A stretch of DNA of 64,000 nt, from positions 10,664,001-10,728,000 of the forward strand of contig NZ_CP085193.1 in assembly GCF_024298965.1 (NCBI RefSeq), read 5' to 3'. The stretch is from Streptomyces rapamycinicus NRRL 5491 (lineage in GTDB: Bacteria; Actinomycetota; Actinomycetes; Streptomycetales; Streptomycetaceae). Below the pieces are notes generated by a model that did no database searches, was not told the origin of the DNA, and was given only the letters and a program-made list of their open reading frames with translations. Shown piece by piece: positions 46,138 to 53,446 of the stretch (position 1 is its first letter; the number at the start of each line of letters is the position of its first letter). The position numbers and the translations under genes are program-made.

Positions 46138-47156
46138 CATCCGCATCTGACGCCGTCGTGACCGCGCCTGACGCTGTTGTGATCGCATCTGACGCCGTCG
46201 TGACCGGCGTCGGCCTGGCGCTGCCGGGCGCCCGCCACGCCGCCGACCTGCTGCGCACCACCCGGGGGCCCGCCGAACCGGTGGACCCCGGCACCCTGAT
46301 CGGCCGCCGGGGCCTGCGCTACAAGGACCGGGCCACCCAGCTCGCCCTGTGCGCCGCACAGGACGTCCTGCGCTCAGCCGGGCTGCTGCCGGCCGACGGC
46401 GAGGGCCGACTGACCGTTCCCGGGGACTCGGTCGGCGTCGCCGTCAGCTCCAACCTCGGCAACCTGGACACCGTCTGCGAGGTGGCCTCGGCCATCGCGG
46501 TGGAGACGACCTCACGCATCAGCCCCATGGCGCTGCCCAACGCATCGAGCAATGTGATCGCCTCCTCGGTGGCGATGCAGCACGGGCTGCGCGGCCCCAA
46601 CCTGATGTTCTGCAACGGTCCGACCTCCGGGCTCGACGCGGTGTACTGGGCCGCGGCCCTGGTCGCCGCCGGCCGGTGCGACCGGATGGTCGTCATCGGC
46701 GTGGAGACCGTCAACCCCGTGGTGGAAGGGCTGCTCGGCGAGCCGGCGGAGCGACTGCTGGACGGCGCCGTCGCCCTGGTCGTCGAGAGCGGTCCGGCGG
46801 CCCGCGCCCGCGGCGCGCGTCCGATGGCTGCCCTGGGGCCGTACACCCGGCAGGGAAGTGTCCGGGCCGTGGTCGAGCGGGTGCTCCCCGAGGGAGACCC
46901 CGCCCCCGGTATCTGGTTCACCTCCCAGGAGAAGCCCCCGGCCCTCGGCTCGCCAGGCTTCCCCGACGCGCCACGCCATGACCCGGCCGGAGTGTTCGGA
47001 CGGGCCGACGGCGCCCTGGGCGTGCTCCAGTGTGCCGCCGCCGTCGGCCGGTTCGGCACCCACCCCACCGGAACGGCGCTGATCACCACGGGCGACGACA
47101 CCGATGACGCGGTCGCGGGCCTGCTGCTGCGCCCCGCCCGGGAGGAGCGCCCGTGA
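46134..47156 (+). CDS. Ketosynthase-like protein without active Cys, chain-length-factor type (KS3)
   Basis: A 340-aa KS-fold protein. At the place of the nucleophile it reads FCNGPTSGLDAV, so the Cys of TACASG aligns with Pro; the HGTGT loop is absent. It therefore resembles a KS-beta/chain-length factor. The N-terminus carries three tandem 21-bp copies, each holding an in-frame GTG (46158, 46179 and 46200), and the fold itself begins at about VVTGVGLALPG. The annotated start is GTG 46134. Probably a partner for KS1 or KS2. Confidence 0.82.
   Translation: MTSASDAVVTAPDAVVIASDAVVTGVGLALPGARHAADLLRTTRGPAEPVDPGTLIGRRGLRYKDRATQLALCAAQDVLRSAGLLPADGEGRLTVPGDSVGVAVSSNLGNLDTVCEVASAIAVETTSRISPMALPNASSNVIASSVAMQHGLRGPNLMFCNGPTSGLDAVYWAAALVAAGRCDRMVVIGVETVNPVVEGLLGEPAERLLDGAVALVVESGPAARARGARPMAALGPYTRQGSVRAVVERVLPEGDPAPGIWFTSQEKPPALGSPGFPDAPRHDPAGVFGRADGALGVLQCAAAVGRFGTHPTGTALITTGDDTDDAVAGLLLRPAREERP
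46143..46205 (+). repeat. Three 21-bp tandem repeats at the start of KS3
   Basis: Copies at 46143-46163, 46164-46184 and 46185-46205. The first and third are identical; the middle differs at five positions. Each encodes seven residues (A-S/P-D-A-V-V-T/I) and each contains an in-frame GTG, so the expansion multiplies potential start codons. Confidence 0.85.
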
Positions 47157-48040
47157 GCGTGGACCCCGGCCGGTACGCCACCCCGGTACGCCGGTCCGGT
47201 GGCGACGCGGAGCAGCAGCCGGTGATCGTGCGGTGCGCCCGGCGGGCACTGGCCCCCGACCCGCTGCCGCTGCGGGTGCTGCTGCTGCACGGGCTGTGCA
47301 GCAACGCCGGTGTCTGGGACCCCTTCCTGCCGCTGGCAGACCCGCGGTGCGAGCTGTGGACCGCCGACCTGCCGTGGCGGGGCACCGGGGTGCACGGCTG
47401 GACCGGACTCCCCGTCGAGACCTGGGCCGATCAGGCGGTGGCCGCCGTACCGGGCGGGCCCGACGTCGTCATCGCGCACTCCTTCGGCACCAGCGCCGCG
47501 CTGACCTGGCTGGACCGGTGGAGCACCGGCGGCGCGGACACCCGGGGGCCGAGCGCCGTGGTGCTCGTCTCCCCGCTGTACCGGGCCACGGCCGAGGAGT
47601 TCGACTGGAACTCGCTCGCCTACTACGTCAACAACTTCGACCGGATCCTCATCGAGGGCATGCATATGGGGCCCAGCAGGCGTCTCCCCGAGGAGCGCCG
47701 GCACACCATCGCCATGAAGATCCGCGATCTGGTCAGCCCCTACGGGTGGTTCCAGTTCTTCGGCACGTATCTGCGGATGCCGCAGATGCGCACCGAACGG
47801 ATGACGATGCCGTTCCTCCTCGTCAGCGGCGGCGAGGACATGGTGGCCGCCCCCTCCGACGCGGAAGGGCTCGCCAAGTCGCTTCCCGACGCGTCCGTGC
47901 ACGTCCTGCCGTGCCACGGACACTTCCCGATGGTCACGGCGGCCGAAGAGTTCGCGGACCTCACCAACACGTTCCTGCGGACCCGGCTGCCGGGTCCGCC
48001 GTCAGGATCCCCTCACCTCACCATGGAGCACAACCGATGA
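47153..48040 (+). CDS. Alpha/beta hydrolase
   Basis: A 295-aa alpha/beta-hydrolase: oxyanion-region LLLHGLCSN, nucleophile elbow IAHSFGTSAA, acid region SGGEDMVAAP, and catalytic His CHGHFPM. GTG start overlaps the KS3 stop (GTGA), and its stop overlaps the next gene (ATGA). Likely cleaves an acyl ester or thioester (editing or release), or acts in tailoring. Confidence 0.87.
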   Translation: MSVDPGRYATPVRRSGGDAEQQPVIVRCARRALAPDPLPLRVLLLHGLCSNAGVWDPFLPLADPRCELWTADLPWRGTGVHGWTGLPVETWADQAVAAVPGGPDVVIAHSFGTSAALTWLDRWSTGGADTRGPSAVVLVSPLYRATAEEFDWNSLAYYVNNFDRILIEGMHMGPSRRLPEERRHTIAMKIRDLVSPYGWFQFFGTYLRMPQMRTERMTMPFLLVSGGEDMVAAPSDAEGLAKSLPDASVHVLPCHGHFPMVTAAEEFADLTNTFLRTRLPGPPSGSPHLTMEHNR

Positions 48041-49047
48041 CCACCGACACCGAGCCCGTGCTGGAACCGCTGCTCGGCAAGAGCACGCAGGTGGCCCTGC
48101 GGCCCCGGTACGAAGGCTCGAACATCTGCACCTGGATCGGGTTCAAGCACGTCAACTACCTGATCGAGGAAGCCGTTCTCGAGCACTTCCGCAGCGCGGG
48201 GATGCCCGCCCGGGCCCTGTTCGAGGACTACGGCCTGGGTCTGGACCTCGTCGGCCTGGACACCCGCATCCTGCACGCCCTGCACATGGACGACCTCGTG
48301 GATACCCGGGTCGAACCGGCGACCAAGGACACCGACGACGTCCTGCGCTTCCGGGCCACCCTGACCCTGGAGCGGGGCGGGCAGCGGCTCAAGGCGGCCA
48401 CCTCCAAGGTCGCGGTCTCCCTGCGGCGCGGCGACTTCCTGCCCCCCGAGGGGGAGCCGCCGGCCGAACTGGCCCGGTTCGTGGTGTCCAGGCTGGGCAC
48501 CGGGCAGGCGCAGTCACCCCCCGCCGCCGTGCCCGCCGACGACCGCGCGCTCTCCCTCGGCCGGGGCACGACCGGCGACGACCCGGTGCTGGACCAGCTG
48601 ACCTCCGGGGAGAACGCCTTCGGCTGGAAGTGGCGCATCCCGTACCCGTACTGCCACTTCAGCGAGCGCATCCAGATGTCCGGCTACCTGCGCCAGATGG
48701 AGGAGGTGGTCGACCTCTTCCTGGCCGACCGGGGCATCTCCATCAAGCAGCTGCTCGTGGACCGCAAGTGGATACCCGTCGTCCCGCACTCCTCCGTCCA
48801 CGTCCTCGACGAGGCGCTGATGGAGGAGGACCTCTACACCGTCTACACGGTCGAGGACGTGTTCAAGGGCTTCACCTACACCTCCCGCATGGACTGCTAC
48901 GTGGTGCGTGAGGGCCGGCTCGTGCGGACCGCCACCGGCACCATCACCCACGGCTACGCGGAGATCGAGAGCCGCCACGACTGGTCCCTGGTCACCTTCG
49001 ACGACCGCGTCCTGCGCGCCCTCGGCGGCGAACCGGCCACCGGCTGA
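48037..49047 (+). CDS. Double-hotdog acyl-thioester-active protein
   Basis: A 336-aa protein with two hotdog folds. The first (about 20-135) contains GFKHVNYLIEEAVLEHFRSA; the second (about 190-330) contains HFSERIQMSGYLRQMEEVVDL and FKGFTYTSRMDCYVV. 4HBT-type thioesterase and dehydratase families share this arrangement. I infer thioesterase or dehydratase activity on carrier-bound intermediates; which one cannot be decided. Overlaps its upstream neighbour by ATGA. Confidence 0.72.
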   Translation: MTTDTEPVLEPLLGKSTQVALRPRYEGSNICTWIGFKHVNYLIEEAVLEHFRSAGMPARALFEDYGLGLDLVGLDTRILHALHMDDLVDTRVEPATKDTDDVLRFRATLTLERGGQRLKAATSKVAVSLRRGDFLPPEGEPPAELARFVVSRLGTGQAQSPPAAVPADDRALSLGRGTTGDDPVLDQLTSGENAFGWKWRIPYPYCHFSERIQMSGYLRQMEEVVDLFLADRGISIKQLLVDRKWIPVVPHSSVHVLDEALMEEDLYTVYTVEDVFKGFTYTSRMDCYVVREGRLVRTATGTITHGYAEIESRHDWSLVTFDDRVLRALGGEPATG

Positions 49048-49110
49048 CGGCCGGGGCACGGACGGACGCTGACGGACCGGACGCCGACGGACCCGGAGAC
49101 ATCTGAAGCC

Positions 49111-49437
49111 ATGAACGAGTACCTGCTGATCGAAAGCGGCGGCCCGCCGGCCGGCCCGGGCAGTCACCGGTTCGCCGGCGACGCCGCCCAACTGGTGCGG
49201 CAGGGCGAGGACGTCGTGCTGCTCCTGGTCGAGAACGGCGTGGCCGGGGCGGTGCGGGGAGCCATGCCCGAACTCGACGCCCTGCTGGGAAGCGGCGGCG
49301 AGCTGTGGGTGGACGCGTTCTCCCTGCGCCAGCGGGCCGTTGACGCCGAGGATCTGGTGCCCGGCGCCCGGCTGGTGGAGATGCGGGACGTGGCGCGCAA
49401 GCTGCTGAGCCCCACGGTGCGAATGGTGTGGCACTGA
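49111..49437 (+). CDS. DsrE-like protein 1 (no Cys)
   Basis: A 108-aa DsrE/DsrF-fold protein: EYLLIESGG, then QGEDVVLLLVENGV, and LWVDAFSLRQRAV. In sulfur-relay complexes (TusBCD, DsrEFH) three such subunits assemble, and only one carries the reactive Cys. This copy contains no Cys at all, so it resembles a structural subunit. It is followed immediately by two more DsrE-like genes. The ATG lies 63 nt after the hotdog gene. Confidence 0.82.
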   Translation: MNEYLLIESGGPPAGPGSHRFAGDAAQLVRQGEDVVLLLVENGVAGAVRGAMPELDALLGSGGELWVDAFSLRQRAVDAEDLVPGARLVEMRDVARKLLSPTVRMVWH

Positions 49438-49438
49438 C

Positions 49439-49846
49439 ATGGTCTTCGCCGTCCGGCACACCGATGTGATGCTGAAACTGCTGGGCACGCCCCACCAGTC
49501 CGACCTGGTGACCAGCGCGCTCCGGCTGGCGCAGGCCCTGCTGGACGAGGGCGCCGCCGTACAGGTCTGGGCCTGCGGCGACGCCACCGCGCTCACCTGC
49601 GCCGCCTTCGGCGACAGCAAACCCGTCAACGTCGCCGAGCGCACGGTGGACCACCCCTCCACCGGCACGGTGATACGGGAACTGCTCACCGCCTACCCCG
49701 ACCGCCTGGACTGGTACGTCTGCCGCTTCTGCTGTGCGGAGCGTGGCAGGTCCGAGCAGATCTCCGAGGTGGTCAAGCGCCCGCCGAGCCAGTTCTGGCA
49801 GCACGTACGGGCCACCGACAAGGTCGTGGCGATGGGGGTCTGCTGA
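49439..49846 (+). CDS. DsrE-like protein 2 (cysteine-rich, candidate catalytic subunit)
   Basis: A 135-aa DsrE-fold protein with six Cys: VWACGDATALTCAAF, WYVCRFCCAERG, and a C-terminal MGVC. In TusD/DsrE families a conserved Cys carries persulfide; here the CRFCC motif and C-terminal Cys are candidates. Start lies 1 nt after the stop of the first. It is the middle gene of three. By analogy with TusBCD it would be the sulfur-handling subunit (inference). Confidence 0.82.
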   Translation: MVFAVRHTDVMLKLLGTPHQSDLVTSALRLAQALLDEGAAVQVWACGDATALTCAAFGDSKPVNVAERTVDHPSTGTVIRELLTAYPDRLDWYVCRFCCAERGRSEQISEVVKRPPSQFWQHVRATDKVVAMGVC

Positions 49847-49849
49847 ACC

Positions 49850-50245
49850 GTGGCCACGAACGACAACACCCTGCTGATCATCGAGCGCGCCCATCGGGGC
49901 GCGGTCGAGACCCAGTTCGCCGACACCCTGTTCTTCGTCCGTGAGCTGCACCGGCAGAGCGGCGGCCTCCATGTGGTGCTGCGCGGGCTCGCCGCCTCGT
50001 ACGCGGTGGACACCACGTACGAGGCGGCCCTGCGCATCGCCGGGCGGACGCTCGACACGCTCCCCGACCCGCGCCGGCTGCTCCGGCAACTCCTCGAAGA
50101 CGGCGCCACCGTGTTCGTGGAGGAGGCCGATCTGTCCGCGCTGGGCGCCCGCGCGCGGGAGCGGTTGCTCCCCGGAGTGCGCCTCGTGGCCGGGGCCGAG
50201 CTGGTGAGCCGCTGGTCCGACTACGAACGGGTGTGGTTCTTCTGA
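49850..50245 (+). CDS. DsrE-like protein 3 (no Cys)
   Basis: A 131-aa protein with DsrE-type pattern (NTLLIIERAHRGAVETQFAD; LHRQSGGLHVVLRGLAA; GATVFVEEADLSALG), no Cys. GTG start 3 nt after the second's stop. Together with the previous two genes it forms a DsrEFH/TusBCD-like trio embedded in a polyketide cluster; its partner in the pathway is unknown. Confidence 0.75.
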   Translation: MATNDNTLLIIERAHRGAVETQFADTLFFVRELHRQSGGLHVVLRGLAASYAVDTTYEAALRIAGRTLDTLPDPRRLLRQLLEDGATVFVEEADLSALGARARERLLPGVRLVAGAELVSRWSDYERVWFF

Positions 50246-50303
50246 CCTCCGCCCGCTCCCACCCCCATCCGCCCCCGCCCGCGCCCGAAGGAAACAACCG
50301 TCC

Positions 50304-51434
50304 ATGGTCTCCACCGACACGGCCGGCAGCCCGGTCATCTCCGCCTGGTCCGCGATCTCCCCGCTCGGGCTGGACAGCGCCGAGTTCTCCCGGGGGCTGG
50401 GCTCCGGCCGAAGGGCCGCGGTCCGGCTGGACCGCGAGGAGTGGCAGGTGCCGTATCAGGAGGCGTGCCTGGTCCCCGGCTTCGACATCCGGGGGCTGCT
50501 GGGCCGCAAGGGCACCCGCTCGATGGACCGGATCACCGGCCTGGCCGTGGTCGCCCTTGGCCGGCTGCTCGCCACCGGCGACGACGCCGGGCGGCTGCCG
50601 GGGATCGACGAGGGCACCGGCCTGGTGCTGGGCACCAGCACCGGAAGCGCCCAGAGCATGATGAACTTCACCCGGGACTCCCTGGTGGGGAGCCGCCCCT
50701 ATCTGGTCGACCCGGCGCGCTTCCCCAACACCGTGATGAACTGCGCCGCCGGGCAGTCGGCCATCTGGCACCGCCTCAAGGGCCCCAACACCACGATCGC
50801 CGGGGGCAGGGCCACCGGACTGCTGGCGCTGCGGTACGCGCTGCGGCTGCACCGGGCGGGCCGTGCGCGGACCCTGTTGTGCGGCGCGGTCGAGGAGTTC
50901 TCCACCGCCCGCGCCTGGCTCGCCTGGCACGCCCGGGGAGTCACCGGCGACGCCGGGCGGCATGACGCCGTCCTCGGCGAGGGCGCCGCGGTGTGGCTGC
51001 TCGAGGATGCCGAGGACGCCCGGGCCCACGGCCGGCGCGGTATCGCGGAGGTCATGGGGCTGGAGTTCGGCTTCGCCGAGGACCACTCGGCGATCCGGCC
51101 GGTGCTGGCGAACTGTCTGCGCCGGCTGCTGGACCGGTCGGGCCTCGCCGCGGACGGCATCGACGCCCTCGCCGACACCCAGTTGGCCGGGCCGGACGGC
51201 GACGCGGAGCGCGCCGCCGTCGCCGAGGTGCTCGGCACCCGCCTTCCGCCCCGGGTGGCCTGCGCCGATTCCATCGGCGACACGTTCGCGGCCTCCGCCG
51301 CCTTCCAGATCGCCGCGGTGCTCGCCCGCGCCGGATCCGGGGAGGCCGACGCCGGGGCCCGGACCGTCCTGATCACTTCCGCCGAGGCGAACGGGATGGT
51401 CGGAGCCGCCCTGCTGAGGCTCGCAGGTTCATGA
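50304..51434 (+). CDS. Ketosynthase-like protein without active Cys (KS4)
   Basis: A 376-aa KS-fold protein. The nucleophile site reads IAGGRATGLLAL, so the Cys aligns with Arg; the HGTGT and GHS motifs are also absent (ADTQLAGPDGD, DSIGDTFAAS). The N-terminal part (AISPLGLDSAEFSRGL) and MNCAAGQSAIWHR are clear KS features. It is most likely a chain-length factor or scaffolding partner. It is preceded by GAAGGAA. The other Cys-less KS (KS3) lies 3 kb upstream. Confidence 0.82.
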   Translation: MVSTDTAGSPVISAWSAISPLGLDSAEFSRGLGSGRRAAVRLDREEWQVPYQEACLVPGFDIRGLLGRKGTRSMDRITGLAVVALGRLLATGDDAGRLPGIDEGTGLVLGTSTGSAQSMMNFTRDSLVGSRPYLVDPARFPNTVMNCAAGQSAIWHRLKGPNTTIAGGRATGLLALRYALRLHRAGRARTLLCGAVEEFSTARAWLAWHARGVTGDAGRHDAVLGEGAAVWLLEDAEDARAHGRRGIAEVMGLEFGFAEDHSAIRPVLANCLRRLLDRSGLAADGIDALADTQLAGPDGDAERAAVAEVLGTRLPPRVACADSIGDTFAASAAFQIAAVLARAGSGEADAGARTVLITSAEANGMVGAALLRLAGS

Positions 51435-51450
51435 CCCCGTGCGCCATGTC

Positions 51451-51510
51451 CGATGGCGAACCGCACTCGATGGCGAACCGCAACTCGACGCGAACCTCAA
51501 CCGATGGAGA
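51451..51510 (+). repeat. Short imperfect tandem repeat upstream of ACP2
   Basis: CGATGGCGAACCGCACT (51451-51467), CGATGGCGAACCGCAACT (51468-51485) and weaker copies follow, filling the 87-nt gap between KS4 and ACP2. Origin by slippage is likely; no regulatory role is evident. It contains in-frame ATGs that could extend ACP2 upstream, but the canonical start is 51522. Confidence 0.6.
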
Positions 51511-51521
51511 GGCGAGGCACG

Positions 51522-51785
51522 ATGCCCGACACTCAACCGACCCCCCTCGACCTGGAAGACCTGCGGCGCACCATCGCCGAGGTGTTCTGCGTGGACCCGG
51601 GCGAGGTGACCGACGAAACCCGCTTCGTGGAGGATCTGGGCGGCGATTCGCTGCTGGCGCTCGAGGTGATCGTCGCCCTGGAGAAGAAGTACACCGTGCG
51701 GTTCGCGGAGTCGGATGTGCGCGCGCTGACCACGCTGCCACGGACCTACGACGTGCTCGCGGACAAGCTCGGAGCCCACGGATGA
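51522..51785 (+). CDS. Acyl carrier protein (ACP2)
   Basis: An 87-aa carrier protein with phosphopantetheine site LGGDSLLALEVI and a typical acidic helix I. GGAGAGG lies before the ATG at 51522; upstream in-frame ATGs sit in repeats and are not preferred. Overlaps DH1 by ATGA. Second carrier of the type II set; its specific role (chain vs starter) is unknown. Confidence 0.9.
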   Translation: MPDTQPTPLDLEDLRRTIAEVFCVDPGEVTDETRFVEDLGGDSLLALEVIVALEKKYTVRFAESDVRALTTLPRTYDVLADKLGAHG

Positions 51786-52168
51786 GCCCGGTGTGCACTC
51801 CGGTTGCGGGCCGGATCGAGTACGGCACGGCCCCGGACGGGACCACACGCGTATCGATGACCGTCGGGCCCGAGGAGCCGGTGTTCCCCGGCCACTACCC
51901 CGGGTTCCCGATCTTCCCCGGCGTCTGCGTCATCGAGTTCCTGCACCGCGGAGCGCTGGCCACCGCCCCCGGACCGGACCGCGCCTGGGCCCTGTCCGGC
52001 ATCGAGAGCGCGCGGTTCATGAACCCCGTCCTCCCCGGCGACACGCTCACCGCCGATCTGACCTGGCGCCGCGACGACGCGGGCGGGCGCTGCTCCGCCT
52101 CGGTCACCGGCCCGCGCGGCACCATCGCCCGGATCGCCCTCCGCTTCGAGGCCGAGGGGGCGCGGTGA
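51782..52168 (+). CDS. FabZ-like 3-hydroxyacyl-ACP dehydratase (DH1)
   Basis: A 128-aa hotdog dehydratase: VFPGHYPGFPIFPGVCVIEFL contains the catalytic His (GHYP) and the conserved Glu (IEF) of FabA/FabZ. ATGA-coupled to ACP2 and GTGA-coupled to DH2. Paired dehydratases of this kind in polyene systems act as a heterodimer to install trans double bonds. Confidence 0.88.
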   Translation: MSPVCTPVAGRIEYGTAPDGTTRVSMTVGPEEPVFPGHYPGFPIFPGVCVIEFLHRGALATAPGPDRAWALSGIESARFMNPVLPGDTLTADLTWRRDDAGGRCSASVTGPRGTIARIALRFEAEGAR

Positions 52169-52674
52169 GCGAGACGTCCGCCGGTGCCGCCGAACTCAAG
52201 CGACGGCTTCCGCACCGACACCCGATGCTGCTGCTCGACCGGGTCGTCCAGGTGGAGCCCGGCGCGCGGCTCACCGCCCGGAAGGCCGTCACCTGCAACG
52301 AGCCCTGGTACGAGCGCCTCGCCGACGACGCCGCCGAACGGGACCACGACTACCCGGCGGTGCTGCTCGTCGAGTCCTGCTGCCAGGCCGCGGGCCTGCT
52401 CGCCACCTGGGACGCCCCGGTGCCCGACGCGCGGGGCGGTCGCGTGATGCTGTTCGGCGGCATCTCGGGTGTCCGGTTCACCGGGCGGGTGCGCCCGGGC
52501 GATGTGGTGGAACACCAGGTGCGGCTGACCCGGAGCTTCGCGGACACCGTGATCTTCGAGGGGCGGAGCACGGTCGGGGACGAGACCGTCATGGAGATCG
52601 AACAGCTGGTCATCGCGTTCCGGCCGGGATCCGGGCTGGCCACGGCCACCCCGGCCACGGCGGACCGGGCTTGA
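52165..52674 (+). CDS. FabZ-like dehydratase (DH2), divergent active site
   Basis: A 169-aa hotdog protein: LPHRHPMLLLDRVVQVEPG at the N-terminus and DHDYPAVLLVESCCQAAGLL where FabZ has GHFPxxPxMPGVLxxE. The loop is about five residues shorter, and the His may be at DHDY, but the alignment is uncertain. Probably the second member of a DH1/DH2 pair with reduced or altered activity, as in other polyene systems. Confidence 0.83.
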   Translation: MSETSAGAAELKRRLPHRHPMLLLDRVVQVEPGARLTARKAVTCNEPWYERLADDAAERDHDYPAVLLVESCCQAAGLLATWDAPVPDARGGRVMLFGGISGVRFTGRVRPGDVVEHQVRLTRSFADTVIFEGRSTVGDETVMEIEQLVIAFRPGSGLATATPATADRA

Positions 52675-52689
52675 GGGGAGACGGACGAC

Positions 52690-53433
52690 ATGACCGGCAC
52701 CGACAACCGGGTGGCCGTGGTCACCGGTGGTACGCGTGGCATCGGACGGGCCACGGTGCTGCGCCTGGCGCGCGAGGGGTACGACGTGGCGTTCTGCCAC
52801 GCCTCACCCGATCCGGAGCCCGGCGCACTGCTGGCGAAGGAGGTCGAGGCGCTGGACCGGCGGGCGATGGCCCTGCGGACCGATGTCTCGGACGCGGAGG
52901 AGGTGCGCCGGTTCATGGTCGCCGTCCAGGAGGAGTTCGGCCCCGTCGACGTCACGGTCACCTCCGCGGGCATCGTCCGCGACAATCCGCTGCTCCTCAT
53001 GAAGGACGAGGAGTGGCACCAGGTCCTGGACACCAACCTCGACGGCACCTACCACGTGTGCCGTGCGGCCGTCTTCGAGATGATGAAGCGCCGGCGGGGC
53101 TGCATCGTGAACATCTCCTCGGTCGCCGGAGTCCACGGACACCCCACCCAGACCAACTACTCGGCCTCCAAGGCCGGGATCATCGGGTTCACCAAGGCGC
53201 TGGCCAAGGAGGTCGGCAGGTACGGCATCCGCGCCAACGTGGTGGCACCCGGATTCATCGAGACCGACATGACCGCCGCGCTGGCCGACAGCGCCCGCGC
53301 GGACGCCGCGAAGAAGATCCCGCTGCAGCGCTTCGGACGCCCCGAAGAGGTCGCGGACATGGTCGCGTACCTGGCCTCGGCCGAGTACGTGACCGGAAGC
53401 GTGCTGCAGATCGACGGCGGCATCGTCATCTGA
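52690..53433 (+). CDS. 3-oxoacyl-ACP reductase (FabG-type)
   Basis: A 247-aa classical SDR: NADPH motif TGGTRGIGRAT, NNAG-equivalent TSAGIVRD, catalytic NISSVAGVHG (Ser) and YSASKAGIIG (Tyr-Lys), and C-terminal GSVLQIDGG. It reduces the beta-keto group in the discrete polyene-forming cycle. It is 15 nt after DH2. No enoyl reductase is found nearby, which fits production of conjugated double bonds. Confidence 0.93.
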   Translation: MTGTDNRVAVVTGGTRGIGRATVLRLAREGYDVAFCHASPDPEPGALLAKEVEALDRRAMALRTDVSDAEEVRRFMVAVQEEFGPVDVTVTSAGIVRDNPLLLMKDEEWHQVLDTNLDGTYHVCRAAVFEMMKRRRGCIVNISSVAGVHGHPTQTNYSASKAGIIGFTKALAKEVGRYGIRANVVAPGFIETDMTAALADSARADAAKKIPLQRFGRPEEVADMVAYLASAEYVTGSVLQIDGGIVI

Positions 53434-53446
53434 GGAAAGGCCGGCC

